64,000 nt of DNA from Sporocytophaga myxococcoides (GTDB lineage: Bacteria > Bacteroidota > Bacteroidia > Cytophagales > Cytophagaceae): NCBI RefSeq assembly GCF_000775915.1, contig NZ_BBLT01000009.1, positions 62,001-126,000 on the forward strand, written 5' to 3'. Below are positions 18,998-27,356 of this stretch, one piece after another; the stretch's first letter is position 1, and every line of letters begins with the position of its first letter. Under the pieces are notes generated by a model. It had not been told where the DNA came from. It saw nothing but the letters and a program-made list of their open reading frames with translations, and did no database searches. A program made the position numbers and the translations under genes.

Positions 18998-20356
18998 TCA
19001 GTAACTTAGATTGCCTGTATAATCAAGCTCAAAAGTTTTAAGTGCTTTATAAAATTCAAAATAGTTATTACTATAATTTATTTCTCCTTCGATAAGCTTT
19101 TCATTGGCAATTAAGAGATCATTAACACGCAATCTCCCGAGTGCAAATCTCTCTTTATAGTTCACAAGAAGTTTATTAATCTCATTAACCTGTATCTGAG
19201 AAATTTTCAATTTCTTATATTTTACGCTTAATTCTTTCTTTGCCAAAGAATACTTTATAAAAATTTTTCTTCCTGTCTGAGCCCCTTCTATTTTTGCCAT
19301 GTTCTCTCCTACTCTGTTCTGCCGCTCCAGAAGCTTGTTTCTCCTGTCAAAAACAGGAATATAGATATTTAAACTTGTAGAATTATATCTATTGCTTTCA
19401 AATTGCTTAAAGAAAACATATTTACCTTCAGAGTTCATATTAGCAGCTTCATGCCGGAGGTTGGAAGAGTAACCTGTATTTACACCTGCCTCAAATTTAA
19501 CTGAGGGTTTGAACTGTGTTCTCTGCAACTCAGTCGAATAACGTGCTTTCTCAATTTCCAAACTTTTAATCCTATAACTGATAGAAGAGTTTTTAAGTGC
19601 TGTCGTATCATCATAAATATTGTATTTTGATTCATTCGGATTAAATTGTTCAAAACTAAATTCAGGATTATTTTCAATATCACTAAGTAATAAACTTTCA
19701 TTAGTAAGTAAACCAAGCTGATGAAGATCTAGCTCTAGTTTGTATTTGAGCTGCAGTTGTTTATCTTCCGCATCAATTCTCATCAGTGCCACAACCGAAG
19801 TGTCTACTGCTGTCACTTTTTCAAGTAAGAAAAGTTCTTTTATCCTTGCCGTTTCAGCAGTATATATATCTATTTTTTTCTGATAAATATTGATAAGATT
19901 ATTCGCCTGAACAATTGCACTATACAGACCAATTATCTCACGGCTTATCTCTCTTTTCTTCTTTTCAAGATTCAGGTATTGTATAGTTATCGAGATTCGG
20001 TCTATTGATAGTTTTGTATTTCTATAACCACCATTGTATATACCCCATGTTGAAGTTAGACCCATATTGCCTACCATAGTAGGATTATAGAAAAAATCAT
20101 TTTTTAAAGGATCATAATACCGGCCATCATAATAGCCGTTCCAGTTGTTAAAACTAACGGTTGGCAAAATACTGGACTTTGTTATCTTTTGTTCTATCTG
20201 CGCTTTATTAAGTTCCTGTTCAATCAGCTGGACAGAGAAATCTTGTTTTACGGCCAGAGATATCAGTGCTTCAAGATTTAATTTTCCCTGAGCAAAAGCT
20301 TTAGTTCCGGCAATAAATAAAAAAAATATAAGGATTATCTTTGACCTATTGTTCAT
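18998..20356 (-). CDS. TolC-like outer membrane efflux protein
   Basis: 452 residues with signal peptide KIILIFFLFIAGTKAFA. The body has the long heptad-like helices of outer membrane efflux proteins, with two repeat halves (for example LINIYQKKIDIYTAETARIK and LLVNYKERFALGRLRVNDLL). It should provide the outer-membrane channel for the C39 ABC exporter and HlyD adaptor encoded upstream on the same strand, completing a type I secretion apparatus. It is the last gene of the minus-strand operon that includes the leader-like peptide gene. Confidence 0.87.
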   Translation of the reverse strand: MNNRSKIILIFFLFIAGTKAFAQGKLNLEALISLAVKQDFSVQLIEQELNKAQIEQKITKSSILPTVSFNNWNGYYDGRYYDPLKNDFFYNPTMVGNMGLTSTWGIYNGGYRNTKLSIDRISITIQYLNLEKKKREISREIIGLYSAIVQANNLINIYQKKIDIYTAETARIKELFLLEKVTAVDTSVVALMRIDAEDKQLQLKYKLELDLHQLGLLTNESLLLSDIENNPEFSFEQFNPNESKYNIYDDTTALKNSSISYRIKSLEIEKARYSTELQRTQFKPSVKFEAGVNTGYSSNLRHEAANMNSEGKYVFFKQFESNRYNSTSLNIYIPVFDRRNKLLERQNRVGENMAKIEGAQTGRKIFIKYSLAKKELSVKYKKLKISQIQVNEINKLLVNYKERFALGRLRVNDLLIANEKLIEGEINYSNNYFEFYKALKTFELDYTGNLSY

Positions 20357-20395
20357 TTACCTCACTCTACAACTTGCAGAAACTAAATATTAGGG

Positions 20396-21508
20396 TTAGA
20401 CTGGCAATTCAAGCAGTTCTTTTATTTTTAAGGTATAATCATTATCAAGAAGCGTTGACCTTCCTATAAACATCTGAAAGTGAGAATTTGTACAAGTGTT
20501 TCTTTTGTGAAAATTATAGATGTACAGTTCAGGATCATCCATAACTGCGAGTTGATTTCTGTTATAGAAATTAAGCAATAGCGGGGTATCTTCCTCTACA
20601 TTGAGATTGCCATATTGTCCTGCATCCTTTTTACTGAAAAGAAGAGAATTTTCATGTCCTGTAGAACGTTCAAAGTTATAATATGCCCGTCCTGAATTAT
20701 GGTCAAAAAAGATCTCATAAGCGAGAGAACAAGCCATTTTCTCAGAAAACTGAAGAAAACTCATTTGATTATAAATTCTGTTTTCAGAATAATAATCATC
20801 ATCATCCCAGACACAGATATAGTCACCATGAGATGCTCTAATAGAAAGATTCCTTTTCATACCAAGAGACATCTTTTGTTTTGCAATGATCTTATAGAAA
20901 ACAATATTACTACTCTCAACAGGTCTTATTGATTTTTTCTCCCAGCCATATCTTTCAAGGCTTCTGTTTTCAGGATCAAAGCAATCAAGATCCAGGCGTA
21001 CAGAAGTGTCAACTAACTCTGTACTTCCATAAACCTTTGCATCAAATTCACTTGCAGTTAATGCAATTGATCCATTTTTATTGATATTGAACCACAGGTC
21101 ATTCCACTGAATTTTAAAAGAATAATCATCAACTGGTATTAAGGTAAACTCAAATACTAAAGGGCTTATGTAAATATACTCCCACTTACTGTTAATAAAT
21201 GTTAAAACATGCCCTTCACTGTTTCTCAATAATGCTTTTTGTCGTAAATCAGAATTATAAGCCTCTCCGTTTTCATCTTCAAACTGAATAATAACAAATG
21301 GAGAGGGCATTGATAATTCATGAAGTTCAAAATACGAATACTCAGAAGAATTTCTCACATGTTCTTCAGTAGCAGGATCATTTTCGAACAAAACCACTAA
21401 TTCTTTATTTTCATAGGTTTGATTCAGGAAACATTTTTTGGCTCTCCTGAACATATCGACTCTGTTATGAGTGATACAAATACATGAAACTTCCGGTGTT
21501 TTATTCAT
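20396..21508 (-). CDS. GT2-like glycosyltransferase with inserted domain
   Basis: 370 residues. The start (VSCICITHNRVDMFRRAKK, then NKELVVLFEND) is the nucleotide-binding half of a GT-A family 2 enzyme. The second half with the metal-binding acidic motif appears only at residues about 216-240 (KRNLSIRASHGDYICVWDDD). Between them, residues about 66-200 form an extra, probably beta-rich domain (ISPLVFEFTLIPVDDYSFKI, WNDLWFNINKNGSIALT) that I do not recognise. The C-terminal half contains conserved-looking FNRNQL-like and HKRNTCTNSHF segments. The gene follows the leader-like peptide gene by 44 bases, so that peptide or its product is a plausible substrate or partner (inference). Confidence 0.75.
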   Translation of the reverse strand: MNKTPEVSCICITHNRVDMFRRAKKCFLNQTYENKELVVLFENDPATEEHVRNSSEYSYFELHELSMPSPFVIIQFEDENGEAYNSDLRQKALLRNSEGHVLTFINSKWEYIYISPLVFEFTLIPVDDYSFKIQWNDLWFNINKNGSIALTASEFDAKVYGSTELVDTSVRLDLDCFDPENRSLERYGWEKKSIRPVESSNIVFYKIIAKQKMSLGMKRNLSIRASHGDYICVWDDDDYYSENRIYNQMSFLQFSEKMACSLAYEIFFDHNSGRAYYNFERSTGHENSLLFSKKDAGQYGNLNVEEDTPLLLNFYNRNQLAVMDDPELYIYNFHKRNTCTNSHFQMFIGRSTLLDNDYTLKIKELLELPV

Positions 21509-21552
21509 GAATGAAATGATATTGAAATTTTCTGAATACTTAATTGTTTTTA

Positions 21553-21726
21553 TTAACCTCCTGCAGTTTTTAAGAACTGCATCTGTTCCACTTTTACATC
21601 GGTTACAAAGCTTTTTACCTTGAATTCAGAAAGAGATACTTTCTTTTTCTTTCCTTTTGGTTCTGAACCTTCATTTTCCTTAGGTACTTCGGGGGTGTCG
21701 GATGCTTTTTCTTCTAAATTTTCCAT
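21553..21726 (-). CDS. double-glycine leader-like peptide without a core
   Basis: 57 residues. Residues 1-25 are acidic and Pro/Glu-rich, followed by KGKKKKV and then LSEFKVKSFVTDVKVEQM and a final LKTAGG. The L..FKVKSFVT...GG pattern is that of Bacteroidota RiPP leader peptides (pinensin-type and related GG precursors), which C39 exporters cut after the second Gly. Here translation stops exactly after Gly-Gly with tandem stop codons (GGT TAA TAA), so no core peptide is encoded. The gene lies in the exporter operon, between the dioxygenase gene (45 bases upstream) and a glycosyltransferase gene (44 bases downstream). It may be a carrier or scaffold on whose C-terminus a product is built, or a leader acting in trans. 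Confidence 0.75.
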   Translation of the reverse strand: MENLEEKASDTPEVPKENEGSEPKGKKKKVSLSEFKVKSFVTDVKVEQMQFLKTAGG

Positions 21727-21771
21727 AATAAAATAATTATCTTACTGTATTGGTATATTATTAAGTTATAA

Positions 21772-22524
21772 TCAGTTAAAATTAAAGCCACCTTTAATCA
21801 GACATCTTTCTCCAAAAAAAGAATTTCTCCCATGCAAGATGGTAGTATCATGAAAAAATAAGCCATCTCCAACTTTTAATGTAACAGGAGTTTGTAATCC
21901 AGCCGCTACAATTCTGTTCTCAAGAAAATTATGAAAATCCTCACACAATGCTTTTGCATCAACTGTATTTTCAGGAGAAACTCTGTAATAATTCCAGTTT
22001 AACTTAAGCACTGAGTCTTCTCTATATATAATCTTCCTTGTCTTTCTTTGATCTTCACCTTTTCCAAATTTCACCTCAGTTTTCTGAATTCTATCAAACA
22101 ACTCTGGTTCATACTTGGAAAGAATATAAATGATGGATTCAGCATCCACAAATGTGGTAGCCCCTCCTATTTCAGCGTTTTCAAGACAAAAGAAAAAATT
22201 TACATCAAGATCAAAGCTTGCATAAGCGGCGTCCGTATGTAGCGGTTGCCTTGTATTACTATGTCTGAATGTTGTTTCCCTGGCTTTATCGTACCGAATA
22301 TCTGTCCATTGTTCCTGAGTTGCATTACCTGTTAATGCATCTTCTCCGATACCAACAATCTCTCCCAACTGCAGAACAAGGTCAGAATAGAACTCTTTGT
22401 AATCAATATTTTCAGGAAGGTCTTTTAAATGAACAACCTTGGTTTCTTTTATCAATTTCTTTAATTGCTCAGGAAAATCAATTGATGTAGAATAGCTGAT
22501 ATCTTTTATAAAAGTATGAAACAT
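21772..22524 (-). CDS. TauD/TfdA-like Fe(II)/2-oxoglutarate dioxygenase
   Basis: 250 residues. The metal triad is visible: HTD at residues 96-98 (RQPLHTDAAYASFD) and the distal His at about 231 (FFHDTTILHGRNSFF), with an Arg at about 240 in the place expected for 2-oxoglutarate binding (GERCLIKGGF). The NAEIGGATTFVDAESII stretch is typical of the TauD/TfdA/clavaminate-synthase-like group, which hydroxylates amino acids or other small substrates. In this operon, just upstream of the leader-like peptide, hydroxylation of an amino acid or peptide is plausible (inference). Confidence 0.88.
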   Translation of the reverse strand: MFHTFIKDISYSTSIDFPEQLKKLIKETKVVHLKDLPENIDYKEFYSDLVLQLGEIVGIGEDALTGNATQEQWTDIRYDKARETTFRHSNTRQPLHTDAAYASFDLDVNFFFCLENAEIGGATTFVDAESIIYILSKYEPELFDRIQKTEVKFGKGEDQRKTRKIIYREDSVLKLNWNYYRVSPENTVDAKALCEDFHNFLENRIVAAGLQTPVTLKVGDGLFFHDTTILHGRNSFFGERCLIKGGFNFN

Positions 22525-22594
22525 GAATATTGATTTTAAAAATAAATTACCGTTTATGTATAAGGCTAAATTAAATCAAAACACATTAAATCTC

Positions 22595-22610
22595 TGTAAC
22601 AAAAGTTACA
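22595..22610. promoter_or_regulatory. short inverted repeat upstream of the dioxygenase gene
   Basis: TGTAAC-AAAA-GTTACA, a perfect 6-bp inverted repeat in the 103-base gap between the ATP-grasp and dioxygenase genes. It could be an operator or part of an internal promoter giving separate expression of dioxygenase, peptide, glycosyltransferase and channel. It shares the TGTAAC/GTTACA ends of the operator at 46779-46822, which may be coincidence. Confidence 0.3.
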
Positions 22611-22627
22611 TATGGATACAAAAACTT

Positions 22628-23830
22628 CTACTCTAACACCACTTTAAGATATTTTTCCATGTTATCCATCTTTTCTATCATATCATCTCTTGATTCAAAT
22701 TTCATAATCATTGTACCAAGAGTATGATTAGAACCGTTGAATCTGCTAACCTTGTCTCCTTTTTTAATAAATATACTTTCTTCCAGAATATTCTTTCGTA
22801 TCTCCTTACTATACCAGATATCTTTAACAATCCCATCTTCGAGTGCATGCAGCATATACGATGAATGAAAACCAACAGCTTCCACCTGTGATAACTCCGA
22901 ACAATCTACTCCAAGGGCTGAATCTACGGTGTATTTTACAAGATCTACATCAGTAGAATATTTAATCACTTCAGGTATAAGATTTCCTCCGTTCCTGGGT
23001 CCTAGTTCAAGGAAAGAGAAATCTCCGTTTTTATCGTAATGGAAGTCAAAGTTTAGAGCTCCTTGTTGAATTTTTAATAAATCAAGCAGGCGCTGAGTTT
23101 CCCTGTGAGCCTGTTCAAGAGTTTTTTCCGTCATGATTGATGGGAAACTTTCGCCAATAGGAACAAAAGGATTACAGAGTTTGTCAAAATGTTCATTAGC
23201 CCAGCAACGGAAGACTAACTTGCCATTCACAACAAAACCATCTCCTGCCACCTGATATCCATCTCTGACAAAAAACTCTTCGATAGCCACCTTCTTTTCT
23301 CTGCTAAAAGAAAGTGCATAGTTAAATGATTCTTCAAGCTGACTTTCATCATATATTTTACTCACCCCTTTACTTCCTGATGAATCTACAGGCTTAACTA
23401 TGACAGGCCTATTAATTTTTCTGAACCAATTCAAAGAATCTTCTAAACTGTAAAAACTTTGGGATTTAGGAACATAAAAATTATTCTTCGATAAAAAATC
23501 TCTGAATAAATCTTTCCTTGCTAGTATCTTTACAGACTCATAGGGATTAGACGGAAGACCCATCTCATTCGCCACATAAGCCTGGGTTGGAGCCGCCGGA
23601 TCAGATGCATAAGCAACAATACCATCGACATTTCTTTCTTTGGCCAATTGCAAAACAGCATCAAAATCAGTCGTACTAAGATTACAATATTCATCTGCAA
23701 ACTGATGTCCTGGATTATCAGGGAGATAATCACATGTTATTACATGGTGTCCTTGAGATTTGGCATAAATGATCGGTGGAATCTGAAATTTAGAACCACC
23801 CAGGAATAATATTCTCTTTGATTTTTTCAT
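22628..23830 (-). CDS. ATP-grasp carboxylate-amine ligase-like protein
   Basis: 400 residues with a pre-ATP-grasp Rossmann-like domain (RILFLGGSKFQIPPIIYAKS) and an ATP-grasp domain: RPVIVKPVDSSGSKGVSKI, VAIEEFFVRDGYQVAGDGFV, and the Mg-binding end FSFLELGPRNGGNLIPEVIK. It resembles PurK/CarB-type and L-amino-acid-ligase enzymes, which join a carboxylate to an amine through an acyl phosphate. It overlaps the HlyD gene by four bases (ATGA-type coupling). In context it may form an amide bond on a peptide C-terminus or between free amino acids; the substrate is unknown. Confidence 0.88.
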   Translation of the reverse strand: MKKSKRILFLGGSKFQIPPIIYAKSQGHHVITCDYLPDNPGHQFADEYCNLSTTDFDAVLQLAKERNVDGIVAYASDPAAPTQAYVANEMGLPSNPYESVKILARKDLFRDFLSKNNFYVPKSQSFYSLEDSLNWFRKINRPVIVKPVDSSGSKGVSKIYDESQLEESFNYALSFSREKKVAIEEFFVRDGYQVAGDGFVVNGKLVFRCWANEHFDKLCNPFVPIGESFPSIMTEKTLEQAHRETQRLLDLLKIQQGALNFDFHYDKNGDFSFLELGPRNGGNLIPEVIKYSTDVDLVKYTVDSALGVDCSELSQVEAVGFHSSYMLHALEDGIVKDIWYSKEIRKNILEESIFIKKGDKVSRFNGSNHTLGTMIMKFESRDDMIEKMDNMEKYLKVVLE

Positions 23831-25155
23831 AGCTTCTTTTGTAGTTCTTCGTCTCCGATATATTCTTTTCTCCCTAAAGATCTCATATGATAGAATATCC
23901 TTTCGATAATACTCATATTCTCCGTAATGATTTCACCTAGCCCTTTCATTTCATGCTTATATGGAATATACTTCTTATAGGTTGTAATAAGAGTATCCGG
24001 AAGATCTACATCAATTACATAGACATTATTCTTATTAACTTTTGATATATTACTGACTTTACCAAACAATATTCCATATTCAGACATTGGATAACTATTC
24101 AACTTAACTCTAACTTTTTGTCCTAATTTGACTTTTCCGAATTTATTACCCTTTACCTGAAGCTTACCTAAAATATCTTTGGAATCCGTAACTATAAATG
24201 CTACCTGATCTCCCTTATTTACAAACTGATTGTTATTCCATACATCAAAAAAAGTAACATTTCCATAAATAGGTGAAGTCATGAAGAACTCTTCTTTAAA
24301 GGCTTTCAGTTCTGAAACAAGTATATTATAAGAAGCTTTTATTCCCACATTCAGTGATTCTTTCTGTTCCTTATCATTTAATGTAAGTTCATTATTGTTA
24401 TAAGTAAGATGCTGAAGGTTCTGTCTGTTTTCTATCAATGCTTGTCTATTGGTTTGAATATTTTTTCTGGTTTGAAGAAAATTTGTTTTGGAAGCATCAT
24501 AATCAAGTTTGGATATGTGACCTCTTTCATACAATGACTGGTCTTTCTTAAAATTATCTTCAGCTATTTGTAATTCCTGTTGAAGAACTTTATCCTTCTC
24601 ATCCAACAAAATAGCTTTTCTTTCTAAAGTACCTACCTGTTCAAGATTACTGGCTACAAGCCTTTTATTCTTTTCAAGTGTATAAGTAAGGTCATAGGCA
24701 AACAACTTACTGACAAAAGCATTGTAAGCATTCTGCACCTGACCAAGATTGGTGAGGTTAGGTATTGAGTCCATTTTTGACCTGATTTTAGCCGGATTAT
24801 TTACAAGGCCTTCGAAAAATGGCATAAGCTTATTGAGTAAAACGACCTCTTCAAAGGAAGCAGGATTTTTAATATAGGCAATGATCTGGTCTTTACTAAC
24901 CTTATCATTATTAGTTACTAATAGATTAATTCTACCGTTTGCTTTTGCTACCAGTTCAGCAGGAGGTGTTTTTGTAGTAATGTTAATCGGACCATCCAGA
25001 ATTTCAGGATACTTGATTATAAAACTTAACGTAATCAGAATACAAAACCATATAAACAGTAAGATGCTTCCTGTCCTTGCAATCCATGGCGGAGTGCGGG
25101 CCATCATTTCATGAACGGCATCACTCCTTCTTATGTTATCTTCTATTTCTACCAT
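23827..25155 (-). CDS. HlyD-family secretion adaptor
   Basis: 442 residues. A membrane helix near residues 25-48 (ILLFIWFCILITLSFII) is followed by a biotinyl/lipoyl-like half (VAKANGRINLLVTNNDKVSK), a long coiled-coil section, and the second half (MTSPIYGNVTFFDVWNNNQF, GQKVRVKLNSYPM). This is the periplasmic adaptor of a type I system, the usual partner of bacteriocin-type ABC exporters. It overlaps the exporter gene by one base and the ATP-grasp gene by four. Confidence 0.92.
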   Translation of the reverse strand: MVEIEDNIRRSDAVHEMMARTPPWIARTGSILLFIWFCILITLSFIIKYPEILDGPINITTKTPPAELVAKANGRINLLVTNNDKVSKDQIIAYIKNPASFEEVVLLNKLMPFFEGLVNNPAKIRSKMDSIPNLTNLGQVQNAYNAFVSKLFAYDLTYTLEKNKRLVASNLEQVGTLERKAILLDEKDKVLQQELQIAEDNFKKDQSLYERGHISKLDYDASKTNFLQTRKNIQTNRQALIENRQNLQHLTYNNNELTLNDKEQKESLNVGIKASYNILVSELKAFKEEFFMTSPIYGNVTFFDVWNNNQFVNKGDQVAFIVTDSKDILGKLQVKGNKFGKVKLGQKVRVKLNSYPMSEYGILFGKVSNISKVNKNNVYVIDVDLPDTLITTYKKYIPYKHEMKGLGEIITENMSIIERIFYHMRSLGRKEYIGDEELQKKL

Positions 25156-27347
25156 CAGCTTGCCAGTTCTAGTTGATTTTTAACCAGATTAAAATAAGCC
25201 CCTTTGCTTTTAATCAATGATTCGTGATTGCCAACCTCAACAATTTTACCTTTCTCCAATACGACTATCTGATCGGCATCTTTCACTGTACTAAGTCTGT
25301 GCGCCACGACCACAACTGTCTTACCTTTAAAAAATTCATTGAGATTGTTAATAATTACTCTTTCATTATTGGCATCGAGAGAGTTTGTTGCTTCATCCAG
25401 CAATAGAATTTCAGGATTTTTATAAACAGCTCTGGCAAGCAGTATTCTTTGTTTCTGTCCCTGACTAAGTCCCACACCATTGGCTCCAATTTTTGTATTA
25501 TATTCGATTGGAAGCTCTTCTATGAAATCGCGGATATTAGCAGTTAGAGTTGCTTCTTTCATCCTTTTTTTATCTATGATCTCTTCACCGACTGCAATGT
25601 TTCTTGCAATGGTATCTGAGAATATAAAACTTTGTTGAGTAACACAGGCAAATTTTTTCCTCCAGGATTTAAAGCTTATGTTATTGATATTCGATTTACC
25701 AAATTTAATGGCTCCATGCGTTACCTTATATGATTTAAGAAGTAAAGACAAAAGGGTAGTCTTGCCACTTCCGCTTGTACCAACAATTGCTGTTACTTTA
25801 TTATGAGGTATTCTCAGATTAATATCTTCCAGTACCATCTTAGATCTAGGACCTCCATACTGAAAGGATACGTTTTCGAATACTATATCCTGAACACGTT
25901 CCATTTCAGCATCCAAAACAGATTCCTCTGTTTCTTCATTAGGCATTTCATGAATTTCTGATAATCTGCTTATACTTAATTGAGCATTTTGAGTATCATG
26001 AACAAATCGGATTATATCAACAGTCATCCAGTTAAGCTGCCCAACAATATATTGGACTGCGAGCATCATACCCAGTGTCATTTCGCCTTGAATGACTAAC
26101 ATTGCTGCATAAAAAGTCAGAAGGATATTTTTTACTTCATATAAAATGGAAGAGCCTGTCTGTTCAATCTGACCAAGCCTCACTCCATCTATACCAAGCT
26201 TGAATTTCTTTGCCTGAATTTTCTCCCATTCCCACCTTTTCTGCCTTTCGCAATTCTGTAACTTAATTTCCTGCATTCCGGTCACAAGTTCGATTGTATT
26301 GTTTTCACTCAGAACTGCCTGGTCAAAATTTCTGTAGTCAAGCACTTTCCTTTTGGCAAGCAATGAAAATATCCAGGTAAAATACAAAAGACTACCAACA
26401 GCAAATATCAGAAAGAGACCTATGCTGTAGTATGCTAAGATCCCTCCGAATATAACCATGCTCATCAGCGAGAATGCAAAGTGAACCAACGTAGTTGTTA
26501 AGAACAATTGTATCCTTTCATGGTCTTCAATTCTCTTGAGTATATCTCCCGGAGTTTTTCTGTCAAAGTAGGCTACAGGAAGTTTCATTAGTTTTACAAG
26601 GAAATCAGAAAGAATGGTTACATTCACTTTACTGATCATATGAAACGAAATCCATCCTCTAACAAACTCTCCTGATTTACTGCTCAGGAACAAAACTATC
26701 TGAGCAATTAAAACTATATATACAAAGTCGACATCCTGATTATTAATACCCACATCTACCATTGATTGAGTCAGAAAGGGCAGTAACAATGAGATTACAG
26801 TAGCAACTGTGAGACTTAGAATAAGATGGAAATAATATTTCTTATAGGGTCTAAGATACTTCAGATAATGTCGTATACCGGACTTTTTGGTTTCAACATT
26901 ATCTTCATCCTCATAAAAAGCAGGGGTTGGCTCCAGCATTAATGCAAATCCTTCCGGAGTTTCGTTTGCTTTAGGTATAATCCATGCTTTCTTAAACTCC
27001 TCAGGTGTATAGGTAATTAAACCAATAGCAGGATCTGCCAGATACAATTTATTTTTAGTTACCTTATAAAGGATCAGAAAGTGTTTCTCTCTCCAATACA
27101 ATATACAAGGAAGAGGCGCTTCATTGGCAAGTACATCGTAAGAAAGTCTTACTGCAAGGGTATGAAAACCAAGGTTCTCAGCACCATCACTGATCCCCAG
27201 TAAAGATACACCATCCCTCCCCACATAACACTTTTCCCTGATCTTTTCAATGGCAAGAGATTTACCATAATACTTAGCAATCATTCTTAGGCATGTAGCC
27301 CCGCAATCCATCTGATCAAGCTGAAAATAGAAAGGAAATTTCTTCAT
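25155..27347 (-). CDS. C39 peptidase-containing ABC exporter (PCAT)
   Basis: 730 residues with the full bacteriocin exporter architecture. The N-terminal C39 peptidase has Cys15 in QLDQMDCGATCLRMIAKYYG, His89 in REKHFLILYK and Asp105 in LYLADPAIGL, a complete catalytic triad. The transmembrane domain (residues about 160-440) is followed by an ATPase domain with Walker A VGTSGSGKTTLL, signature LSQGQKQRILLARA and Walker B PEILLLDEATNSLD. Such proteins cleave double-glycine leaders and export the released cargo. The natural substrate candidate is the GG peptide encoded at 21553-21726 in the same operon. Confidence 0.96.
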   Translation of the reverse strand: MKKFPFYFQLDQMDCGATCLRMIAKYYGKSLAIEKIREKCYVGRDGVSLLGISDGAENLGFHTLAVRLSYDVLANEAPLPCILYWREKHFLILYKVTKNKLYLADPAIGLITYTPEEFKKAWIIPKANETPEGFALMLEPTPAFYEDEDNVETKKSGIRHYLKYLRPYKKYYFHLILSLTVATVISLLLPFLTQSMVDVGINNQDVDFVYIVLIAQIVLFLSSKSGEFVRGWISFHMISKVNVTILSDFLVKLMKLPVAYFDRKTPGDILKRIEDHERIQLFLTTTLVHFAFSLMSMVIFGGILAYYSIGLFLIFAVGSLLYFTWIFSLLAKRKVLDYRNFDQAVLSENNTIELVTGMQEIKLQNCERQKRWEWEKIQAKKFKLGIDGVRLGQIEQTGSSILYEVKNILLTFYAAMLVIQGEMTLGMMLAVQYIVGQLNWMTVDIIRFVHDTQNAQLSISRLSEIHEMPNEETEESVLDAEMERVQDIVFENVSFQYGGPRSKMVLEDINLRIPHNKVTAIVGTSGSGKTTLLSLLLKSYKVTHGAIKFGKSNINNISFKSWRKKFACVTQQSFIFSDTIARNIAVGEEIIDKKRMKEATLTANIRDFIEELPIEYNTKIGANGVGLSQGQKQRILLARAVYKNPEILLLDEATNSLDANNERVIINNLNEFFKGKTVVVVAHRLSTVKDADQIVVLEKGKIVEVGNHESLIKSKGAYFNLVKNQLELAS

Positions 27348-27356
27348 GGGCAGTAT

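Noticed and set aside
22628-23830. ATP-grasp protein considered as a graspetide (microviridin-type) macrocyclase.
   Set aside because: It has the pre-ATP-grasp Rossmann start and PurK/CarB-like motifs, and the peptide has no core with Thr/Ser-Glu/Asp ring motifs.
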